Positions 1 through 5,486 of a stretch of DNA of 8,072 bases are shown one piece after another; position 1 is the first letter of the stretch; every line of letters begins with the position of its first letter. A program made the translations under genes and the position numbers. The notes beneath the pieces are model-generated. The model saw only the letters and a program-made list of their open reading frames with translations. It searched no databases and was not told the origin of the DNA. The DNA is from JBGTCY01 sp041748615 (GTDB lineage Bacteria > Bacteroidota > Bacteroidia > Chitinophagales > CAIOSU01), in the NCBI GenBank assembly GCA_041748615.1, contig JBGTCY010000139.1:1-8072 (forward strand), in the 5' to 3' direction.

Positions 1-1
1 T

Positions 2-790
2 TTCACGGAACTGATTCCCGTTTCCATCGTGATTCAATTTCAGTTGTTCCGCAGTTTTAAATTCCTAGTGTTTTTCGCGATAATTTATTTCGCCAATTAC
101 CTTTTCAGCGAACCGAACACCGCCACCGGCATTACCCGAAAGCTGATGGTTGCTTTATTAATTGCCGCTCCTTATTTGAACGAAAGTGGCTCTGTGATTG
201 TCGGTTTCACATTGCTTTTGCTGACCGCATTACTTGGAAGCGGTATCTTAGAAAAAATCAGCTTCAACCGGTATCGCTACCTGCTGCCCGGTCAAATCGC
301 GTTACTCGTCTTACTCGGCATTTACGGTAGCATGAATAAAGTGCCCTTCTCCATCAACAACGGGCAGGATAAAAGCTGGCTTGCCGCTCAACAATGGGCG
401 AAAGAAAATACACCCGTTGATGCCATTTTCATTGTGCCGCCCTACCTCGAAGGCTTCAGGGTTGAATCGGAACGCACGCTCTATGGCGAATGGAAAGACG
501 GCACTCAAATGTTTTTCAATCCTGAATTCGGAACAGAATGGATGAGGCGGATGAAAAATGTTGGCTATATTCCGGGAGAAAAATTACAGGATACTTACAC
601 GGAATTAACCAACATGGAATTTGAACAATTAGCCGATGAGTTAGCCGATAAATTCTCCGGTATTTTTATTGTAACCCCTCACGGAAAATCACTTCCTGAA
701 TATGAGGAAGTCTATTCAAACATTCGTTTTAATATCTACAGGATGAACAGCGTTTCTCCAACGGAAGTGGCTCAAACAGGAACGCTCTAA
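2..790 (+). CDS. C-terminal part of a polytopic membrane protein (DUF6798-like), cut by the left window edge
   Basis: The frame is open from base 2, so the gene starts outside the window; the GTG at 29 is only the first possible start inside it. About 262 residues are visible. The first ~115 contain about four hydrophobic segments (around FLVFFAIIYFANYLF, LMVALLIAAPYL, VIVGFTLLLLTALL and LLPGQIALLVLLGIYG), consistent with the end of a multi-span inner-membrane protein. A soluble region of ~140 residues follows. It begins with a block of the form W-AxQ-WAxxNTPxDAxFIVPP, then GFRVESER and a WKDGTQ stretch. Such a block after a membrane bundle is, from memory, typical of DUF6798-type and other large bacterial membrane proteins related to polyprenyl-linked sugar transferases, where it would face the periplasm. 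The family call is tentative and the reaction is unknown. The stop codon overlaps that of the convergent gene, leaving no room for a dedicated terminator. Confidence 0.7.
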   Translation, partial: FTELIPVSIVIQFQLFRSFKFLVFFAIIYFANYLFSEPNTATGITRKLMVALLIAAPYLNESGSVIVGFTLLLLTALLGSGILEKISFNRYRYLLPGQIALLVLLGIYGSMNKVPFSINNGQDKSWLAAQQWAKENTPVDAIFIVPPYLEGFRVESERTLYGEWKDGTQMFFNPEFGTEWMRRMKNVGYIPGEKLQDTYTELTNMEFEQLADELADKFSGIFIVTPHGKSLPEYEEVYSNIRFNIYRMNSVSPTEVAQTGTL

Positions 791-1659
791 TTTTTGAAAA
801 AACGCTTTACCGAATTTCCTGCTTTAATTAAATAAACACCGCTTTCCAAATTTCGGACATCTACCTGTAGGATACCGGAAGCATTAATTTTTTGCTCCCA
901 AACAAGCGATCCGGAAATATTGTAAATGCTGACAAGTTGATTTTCTTTAAAAAGAAGATGCTCAAGCACGATGGATGAAAACGCAGGGTTGGGCGAAACG
1001 GAAAGTTCCGGTTGCAGTTTGACAGCTTCTTTAATTCCGTTCGCTAAATCACTGACGGATAAATCATCAATAAAAAAGAAAAGACAATTTCCCATACCCG
1101 CGGGATTACAAAATCCATTTTCACTCGATTCGAAAAGGATATTGAGCGTATCGGGTTGCAGCACGCTGAAATATTCCACATCTACCCTGAATGCCGTGTA
1201 ATCAGAAACAGGACCTAATTTTTTCTTCCCAAATCCAATCGTGTCGCGCTGCTGGGTGGTGGAATTAAAACGGGTCAGCCAAATCAAAGCCACCGCTGAA
1301 TCAATTTTATCATCATTATCGCCATAAATGAATTTGTAATAACCTTCCAAAACAGTCGGTCTGATAGCCATCGGAAGTCCTCCTGACTTTGAAAAGGCGG
1401 TATCTCCGTAATTCAAATAACCTTTAGCGTAGTAATACCAATTCCAGATGCAAACCGCTTGATTTCCGGAATGTGAATCATCGGTAACTCCGGAGCCGAA
1501 AATACTCATTGTCCAATGATGCGCGACAGTATCATTTTCATGCGTCTGCATGTTATGAATCACTGAAGTGTCTTCAAAATTTCCGTTTAACAAATGTTGT
1601 TGCGCATGACCTGTCACTGTGATGGCAATGAACAGGGAAAAAATCGTGAGGTGTTTCAT
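787..1659 (-). CDS. secreted protein with jelly-roll/PCMD-like domain and T9SS C-terminal sorting domain
   Basis: 290 residues. I chose the ATG at 1659 because it gives a clean signal peptide (MKHLTIFSLFIAITVTGHAQ, cleavage after about residue 20). The frame stays open to 1737, but that extension reads like untranslated sequence and would bury the signal. Residues ~22-205 form one beta-rich domain. It opens with LNGNFED and a W at 49, has LEGYYKFIYGDNDD at ~104-117 and ends with FFFIDDLSV at ~194-202. This pattern resembles PCMD or carbohydrate-binding-like jelly rolls of Bacteroidota surface proteins, but no catalytic motif is seen and the ligand is unknown. Residues ~219-290 are a T9SS type A sorting domain (LSVSPNPAFSS, VSIYNISGSLVWE, LESGVYLIKAG, final VKRFFKN). 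It should therefore cross the outer membrane by T9SS and be anchored or released outside. It lies 79 bases downstream of the AraC-type gene on the same strand, so it may be co-transcribed or have its own promoter. The domain call is moderate; the sorting tail is clear. Confidence 0.85.
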   Translation of the reverse strand: MKHLTIFSLFIAITVTGHAQQHLLNGNFEDTSVIHNMQTHENDTVAHHWTMSIFGSGVTDDSHSGNQAVCIWNWYYYAKGYLNYGDTAFSKSGGLPMAIRPTVLEGYYKFIYGDNDDKIDSAVALIWLTRFNSTTQQRDTIGFGKKKLGPVSDYTAFRVDVEYFSVLQPDTLNILFESSENGFCNPAGMGNCLFFFIDDLSVSDLANGIKEAVKLQPELSVSPNPAFSSIVLEHLLFKENQLVSIYNISGSLVWEQKINASGILQVDVRNLESGVYLIKAGNSVKRFFKN

Positions 1660-1678
1660 CGTTGTAAATTTTATGCTG

Positions 1679-1686
1679 CTAAAGTA
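1679..1686 (-). promoter_or_regulatory. candidate -7 box for the T9SS cargo gene
   Basis: Read on the minus strand this is TACTTTAG, one mismatch from the Bacteroidota -7 consensus TAnnTTTG, and it ends 19 bases upstream of the ATG at 1659. No convincing TTTG lies at the right -33 distance, so the call is weak. If real, the gene has its own promoter in the 79-base gap behind the AraC-type gene. Confidence 0.25.
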
Positions 1687-1738
1687 GTTTGCTGATCCCT
1701 CATTGTGATAGGACGAATACGAAAATGAATTGCACAAA

Positions 1739-2590
1739 TTATTGCCGGACTGATTTCCGGTATTCCAAAGGAGTTATCCCTGTATGTTTTTTAAAAAATC
1801 GGTTGAAATAGGCGGGGTCGTCAAAATTCAGTTCATAACAAATCTCTTTGACCGTTTTTTCTGAATACACCAGCTTCCGTTTGATTTCAAGTAAAATCCT
1901 CGTTTGAATTAATTGTTCCGTGCTTTTTGAAAAATGCAGCCTGCAAAATGAATTCAGTTGAGCAATGGTTGTATGCAATTGCCGCGCATATTCACCGGCA
2001 CGCCAGTGCAAGTGAAAATTATTTTCAATCAAATTTTCCAACTGAACCGCCATCGCATTTTTTACCGGTAATTTTTTTGAAACAACAAATTGATTTTTTT
2101 CATAAAACCGCTGACAATGAATCAAGAGCATTTTTAACTGCAATTGCAGCATTTCCCGTTTGTTCGATTGCTGAGAAAAAAATTCATGCTTCAATTCCTC
2201 GGTCAAAATTTTCAGGATGGTGAAATCTTTCCCGGCTAAATTCAAAACAGGACATGCGTCTTTTCTGAAAAACCGAAATTCATTCAAATTAAAATTTCCT
2301 CCCGCAAATACGTCAGAAAACAAAATACTGAAACCTTCGCTGCCGACAGAACGCGCGACTACATGCACCTGACCTGGCGCGACAAAATGCAGTGAACCGG
2401 AACGAATCGGATATTCCGTAAAATCAATTTCATGTTTACCACCGTCTTTCAGGAAAATCAACAGCTCATAATAATTGTGACGATGCGGGAGCGAAAAATC
2501 ATATTTTGACTTTTTCTTTTTCCATAAAGAAATTTCAAATTCCATTGCCGGGCGCACCGGCTGTAAATCATGCAGGGGAATTTCTTTCAT
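1739..2590 (-). CDS. AraC-family transcriptional regulator (cupin sensor + double HTH)
   Basis: 283 residues, the usual length for one-component AraC regulators. The N-terminal part (~30-115) is a cupin-like AraC sensor: PHRHNYYELLIFLKDGG at 35-51 has the H-x-H-x-Y-E-L pattern, and SGSLHFVAPGQVHVV at 64-78 is the typical second cupin block. The last ~100 residues are the DNA-binding domain. The first helix-turn-helix is near 198-219. The second is near 246-270, with the family signature FDDPAYFNRFFKKHTGITPLEYR (256-278). This is a cytoplasmic DNA-binding protein; the sensed ligand cannot be read from the sequence. It starts 12 bases after the VOC gene stops, so the two are probably one transcript, and the regulator may control that operon or the T9SS gene downstream. 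The ATG at 2590 gives a normal-length N-terminus (MKEIPLHDLQP) and there is no Shine-Dalgarno sequence, as expected in this phylum. Confidence 0.93.
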   Translation of the reverse strand: MKEIPLHDLQPVRPAMEFEISLWKKKKSKYDFSLPHRHNYYELLIFLKDGGKHEIDFTEYPIRSGSLHFVAPGQVHVVARSVGSEGFSILFSDVFAGGNFNLNEFRFFRKDACPVLNLAGKDFTILKILTEELKHEFFSQQSNKREMLQLQLKMLLIHCQRFYEKNQFVVSKKLPVKNAMAVQLENLIENNFHLHWRAGEYARQLHTTIAQLNSFCRLHFSKSTEQLIQTRILLEIKRKLVYSEKTVKEICYELNFDDPAYFNRFFKKHTGITPLEYRKSVRQ

Positions 2591-2602
2591 GTGTGTTGAA
2601 TC

Positions 2603-3052
2603 TCATGATTGCGCCATTTCCTGCATCCACTTTTCCTGGCGCTTTTTCATTTCCACTTCCGAAACATCTTCAATGTGCGTGGCAATCCACCATTGATTTC
2701 CGCCCGCGTCCATCACACCCGAAGAACGGTCGCCATAAAATTCATTGGTGGGTTCGCGCAGGGAAGTGCCGCCCGCTTCAATGGCTTTTTTGTAAACACT
2801 GTCCACATCCTCCACATACAAATAAAGCATGGAAGGCATCGGTGACCATTTTTCACTTGCCTGAGCCAGCATGATATTTGAATTTCCGATGCGGATTTCA
2901 GCATGCATGATGGTGCCGTCAGGCGCGTTCATCCGGTAGTTTTCCGTTGCATTAAAAGCCTGCTTTAAAAAGTCAATCACTTTTATTGTTTCTTTTACTA
3001 AGATGTAAGGTGTAACGGAATGATAACCGTCAGGAATTGGTTTGACTGCCAT
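2603..3052 (-). CDS. PhnB-type VOC (glyoxalase/bleomycin-resistance fold) family protein
   Basis: 149 residues, normal for single-domain PhnB-like VOC proteins. It opens with the family block VKPIPDGYHSVTPYILV (3-19), then FLKQAFNATENYRM, PDGTIMHAEIRIGNSNIML (44-62), LYLYVEDVDSVYKKAIEAGG (76-95) and GNQWWIATHIEDVS (118-131). The paired beta-alpha-beta-beta-beta units of the VOC fold are evident. Members of this group are small cytoplasmic proteins, some metal-dependent, and most have no known substrate, so I do not assign a reaction. The frame extends upstream to 3151, but the family N-terminus begins at the ATG at 3052. The leader before it is A/T-rich (AACAACAAAAAAATAAAAATT), as is usual in Bacteroidota. 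It is followed after 12 bases by the AraC-type gene, suggesting a two-gene operon. It is divergent from the PNGase F-like gene. Confidence 0.9.
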   Translation of the reverse strand: MAVKPIPDGYHSVTPYILVKETIKVIDFLKQAFNATENYRMNAPDGTIMHAEIRIGNSNIMLAQASEKWSPMPSMLYLYVEDVDSVYKKAIEAGGTSLREPTNEFYGDRSSGVMDAGGNQWWIATHIEDVSEVEMKKRQEKWMQEMAQS

Positions 3053-3085
3053 AATTTTTATTTTTTTGTTGTTAGAAAATGAATG

Positions 3086-3093
3086 TAAATGTA
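3086..3093 (-). promoter_or_regulatory. candidate -7 promoter box for the VOC-araC operon
   Basis: The minus-strand reading is TACATTTA, one mismatch from the Bacteroidota TAnnTTTG element, 33 bases before the ATG at 3052. A clear TTTG at -33 is not visible, so this rests on one motif only. The same octamer occurs in front of the divergent PNGase F-like gene. Confidence 0.3.
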
Positions 3094-3150
3094 AAGAATG
3101 TGAATGATATTTGATGCGAATGGGAGTGGAACGAGTCCGGCAATCTCTCA

Positions 3151-3181
3151 ACTTTAAACTTTAGACTTTGAACATTAAACT
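3151..3181. repeat. seven-base tandem repeat (ACTTTAA-type), about 4.4 copies
   Basis: The units read ACTTTAA, ACTTTAG, ACTTTGA, ACATTAA and a partial ACT, so they share a seven-base period with single-base drift. The repeat sits in the gene-free divergent region between the VOC operon and the PNGase F-like gene. A seven-base period gives frameshifts if translated, but nothing indicates that it is. It could be a slippage-prone spacer, a dispersed intergenic repeat or an AT-rich regulator site; the sequence alone does not decide. Confidence 0.7.
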
Positions 3182-3345
3182 CCCTTCCTTCCTCAGAGGT
3201 AAGACAACACAATCGCGGTACGCTACTAATCAAAGCAAGGCATAGACGTACGAAGCAAGCGCCATTTTATTCATCCATCAGGCAAAAAAACTTTTTTTAT
3301 TTCATCCCTCAAATAAATTTTTCCGCGCATCCGGGAAAGATTTTC
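3182..3345. other. gene-free part of the divergent intergenic region
   Basis: No open frame with coding character is seen between the heptamer repeat and the PNGase F-like promoter. The stretch holds two AAGCAAG direct repeats (3233-3239 and 3253-3259, 20 bases apart, about two helical turns) and an ACGTACG element at 3246-3252 just before the second copy. The last ~75 bases are AT-rich with runs of A and T (3284-3300), as expected upstream of a promoter. The direct repeats could be an operator, perhaps for the nearby AraC-type protein, but this is only spacing and symmetry. Confidence 0.35.
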
Positions 3346-3353
3346 TACATTTA
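3346..3353 (+). promoter_or_regulatory. candidate -7 promoter box for the PNGase F-like gene
   Basis: TACATTTA matches TAnnTTTG with one mismatch and ends 17 bases before the ATG at 3371. Transcription would start near 3360 and give a leader of about 10 bases. That would make the earlier in-frame ATG at 3353 unusable and supports the start at 3371. The -33 region (around 3318-3325) is a T run without a clean TTTG, so confidence is low. Confidence 0.3.
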
Positions 3354-3370
3354 TGCAAAATTATTCTTGC

Positions 3371-5275
3371 ATGAATTTCTTTCGTTTCACTTCCCTTTTT
3401 CTTTTAAATATTTTTTCATTGCTTCATTCTTCAAAAGCGGCAACTGGCGATACGATTTTGATTCAAGCCATGATGTATGGTTCCGCTCAGGACACGCTGG
3501 TTGTTTTTCCGGATGCTTCCGTGCGTTTTGAAAAAATCTACATGTATTACACCCTCAAATGCAATCCCGCTCAAAACCCTGCCTGTGGTGAATGGGATTA
3601 TCTCACTTATACTTATCTCTTTAAACCCGGTACCGGTGAGCGCTTTGAAATTGGCAGGTATATCACACCTTATGGCATCGGGCTGGATTTAGGCGCGGGA
3701 TTCACCTGGATTTTTGATGTGTCGGATTATCGTCCGCTTTTGACGGACACGGTGCGAATTACCGCGGGAAACTGGCAGGAACTGCTCGACCTGAAATTTG
3801 TGATGATTGAAGGTACGCCACCGCGGGATGTTTTGAAAGTAGAAAATCTGTGGAGCGGGGATTTTGCATTGAGCACCTTTGACGCGACCGTAACCGCTAA
3901 AACCGTTTCATTAGACCCATCCGCCAGCGCTTACCGGATTAAAACACGCACATCAGGACACGGCTGGGACAACCCTACGAACTGCGCGGAGTTTTGTCCG
4001 AAAATGCACAGTTTGAGCGTTGACGGAATTAATCGTTTCGAATGGATGCTTTGGGATGAATGCGCGTATAACCCGCTGTATCCGCAGGGCGGCACCTGGC
4101 TGATTGACCGTGCCGGCTGGTGTCCCGGTGACATTGTGCGCGAATACGATTGGGAACTGACGCCTTATGTTACTTCCGGAGGCAACGTGCTGATTGATTA
4201 TGACGCGGAATATGATGCGCATGGAAATTACATCCTGGAGGTGCAACTCATTTCCTATGGCGAACCAAATTTTTTGGTGGATGCAGCCATTGAAGAAATC
4301 ATCGCTCCGACAAAAGCGGATTATCATCTCAGAAAAAATCCGGTTTGCAATCGTCCGCAGGTGAAAATCAAAAACACGGGAGCGGAAACATTGACGAGCC
4401 TGCTGATTACGTATGGTGTTGAGGGTGGCGAGCCGTGTTACTTTCTTTGGGAAGGTGAACTGAAATTTCTTGAATCAGCGATAGTGGAGTTGCCGCGTTT
4501 CAACTGGAACGGATTGAATCCAACGAACCCGAAGTTTTATGCCACAGTGAGTTTTCCGAATGATAAAGAAGATGAGTATGCCTACAATAATACTGCCCGG
4601 AGTTCATTTGTAATTCCACCAATGTATCCGGATATTTTTTTCCTGATGTTCAAAACCAATAATGCCGCGCAAGAAAACTCCTGGACACTCACCAATGACC
4701 GTGACAGTATTTTGTACAGCGGCAGTGGTTTCGCGAATAATATCATCTATCGAGACACCTTCAGCTTGCAGCCGGGATGTTATACTTTTCATTTGACAGA
4801 CAGCGGTCATGACGGGGTGAACTGGTGGTTTAACCGCAACCAGGTGGGAAGCGGTTATGTTCGTTTCATGCGTTATGGCGTATCCGGTGCGCACATCACT
4901 TTTGAGCCGGACTTTGGCGCGGAGATTTATCACGAGTTCACGGTCGGATACCAGTCAGGTCAATCAACGGAAAACTATGAATGTAAAGAAATCATCATAA
5001 CATCATCTTCAACCAATGAAATAAAAAAACCGGAGTTTAAAATTTATCCCAATCCCGCCTCTGATATTTTGACTTTGGAATGGAAGAATTTTTTAAATGA
5101 AAAAATCGAATTGAGGATTTATGATTTGTTTGGAAAGAAAATTTCAGAATTTACAATTCAATCATCACCGGGAAAATATCAATTGGATATTTCACAGTTG
5201 AAAGACGGAATCTATTTTATGATGATTCAAAATGGTCAACATTTAACTCATCATCAATTTGTTGTAGTTCGATGA
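3371..5275 (+). CDS. secreted peptide-N-glycosidase F-like protein with T9SS sorting domain
   Basis: 634 residues from the ATG at 3371; a start at 3353 would add six. Residues 1-23 (MNFFRFTSLFLLNIFSLLHSSKA) are a signal peptide. Residues ~25-300 match the two-part PNGase F core, which cleaves the amide between asparagine and an N-glycan. CGEWDY holds D76, the equivalent of catalytic Asp60; then FEIGRYITPYGIG, NCAEFCPKMH with E207 (Glu206), PQGGTWLIDRAGWCPGD. All six disulfide cysteines of PNGase F have counterparts (64/72, 205/209, 231/251). The position aligned with Glu118 is G133 (ITAGNW versus YTETW), although E137 is close. Residues ~304-414 look like a CARDB/Ig-like module and ~415-529 like a second beta domain with PGCYTFHLTDSGHDG, found in many T9SS cargos. 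Residues ~556-634 are the sorting tail (IYPNPASD, LRIYDLFGKKISEF, LKDGIYFM). PNGase F from Elizabethkingia is about half this length. The product should act outside the cell on glycoproteins; activity is inferred, family membership is strong. Confidence 0.92.
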   Translation: MNFFRFTSLFLLNIFSLLHSSKAATGDTILIQAMMYGSAQDTLVVFPDASVRFEKIYMYYTLKCNPAQNPACGEWDYLTYTYLFKPGTGERFEIGRYITPYGIGLDLGAGFTWIFDVSDYRPLLTDTVRITAGNWQELLDLKFVMIEGTPPRDVLKVENLWSGDFALSTFDATVTAKTVSLDPSASAYRIKTRTSGHGWDNPTNCAEFCPKMHSLSVDGINRFEWMLWDECAYNPLYPQGGTWLIDRAGWCPGDIVREYDWELTPYVTSGGNVLIDYDAEYDAHGNYILEVQLISYGEPNFLVDAAIEEIIAPTKADYHLRKNPVCNRPQVKIKNTGAETLTSLLITYGVEGGEPCYFLWEGELKFLESAIVELPRFNWNGLNPTNPKFYATVSFPNDKEDEYAYNNTARSSFVIPPMYPDIFFLMFKTNNAAQENSWTLTNDRDSILYSGSGFANNIIYRDTFSLQPGCYTFHLTDSGHDGVNWWFNRNQVGSGYVRFMRYGVSGAHITFEPDFGAEIYHEFTVGYQSGQSTENYECKEIIITSSSTNEIKKPEFKIYPNPASDILTLEWKNFLNEKIELRIYDLFGKKISEFTIQSSPGKYQLDISQLKDGIYFMMIQNGQHLTHHQFVVVR

Positions 5276-5361
5276 TAAATGATGCAGAAGCGACTGTTCT
5301 ACTTGGTGGAAACTATTATACCCAAACATGGAATACGGGAGATAATGACGTGAAACTCTAA
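5272..5361 (+). other. 29-codon frame overlapping the PNGase-like stop; possible remnant of a surface protein gene
   Basis: An ATG overlaps the TGA of the PNGase F-like gene (ATGA at 5272-5275) and opens a 29-codon frame ending at 5361. Its middle, LGGNYYTQTWNTGDND, resembles the Y-x-x-W-S/N-T-G-D/E motif of Ig/PKD-like modules in Bacteroidota adhesins and gliding-associated proteins. The frame then stops, while a neighbouring frame stays open for about 23 further codons (from 5354). Either it is decayed coding sequence left by a rearrangement, or the resemblance is chance in a short peptide. I would not annotate it as a functional gene. Confidence 0.25.
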
Positions 5362-5484
5362 ACTTGAAATCGCTAATCGTGGCTTAGAGGCCTATCCTGG
5401 TTATATGACGGTGGTTTGGATTTTCAGAGTGAAGTGAAAATTGCTCAATGCTTTTTCGGCATTCACATCAACTTGATTTTGACT
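5362..5484. other. non-coding or decayed spacer between convergent genes
   Basis: Together with 5276-5361 this makes about 209 bases between two convergent genes. No gene-like frame was recognised. It contains an imperfect inverted repeat at its right end (separate entry) and a short open stretch around 5392-5442 without recognisable domains. Confidence 0.4.
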
Positions 5485-5486
5485 TC
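5431..5486. terminator. imperfect inverted repeat between convergent genes, possible bidirectional terminator
   Basis: GAAGTGAAAAT (5431-5441) pairs with ATTTTGACTTC (5476-5486) except for one central G-G mismatch. The 34-base loop contains a small inner hairpin AATGC/GCATT (5447-5451 and 5459-5463). The right arm runs into the pabB stop codon at 5485-5487. The position between convergent genes fits transcription ending in both directions, but the stem is AT-rich and lacks a GC-rich core with a following T run, so it is not a classic intrinsic terminator. Confidence 0.3.

Noticed and set aside
29..31. GTG at 29 as the start of the membrane protein
   Set aside because: The frame is open upstream to the window edge and the first codons are already mid-protein; no N-terminal signal or leader is seen.
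1660..1737. Longer N-terminus of the T9SS cargo gene, from 1737
   Set aside because: The added residues would bury a perfect signal peptide that begins at the ATG at 1659.
2506..2874. 122-residue plus-strand frame across the araC/VOC junction
   Set aside because: It spans two well-supported genes on the other strand, and its sequence is unlike any protein family.
3053..3151. Longer N-terminus of the VOC protein, from 3151
   Set aside because: The family start VKPIPDGYHSVTPY begins right after the ATG at 3052; the extension is low-complexity and reads like a leader.
3188..3199. CCTC/GAGG hairpin in the divergent region
   Set aside because: The arms leave a loop too small to fold and no T run follows, so it is not a terminator.
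3953..4327. 124-residue open frame on the minus strand inside the PNGase-like gene
   Set aside because: It lies wholly opposite a gene with clear domain matches and has no recognisable motif; it is a shadow of GC-richer codons.
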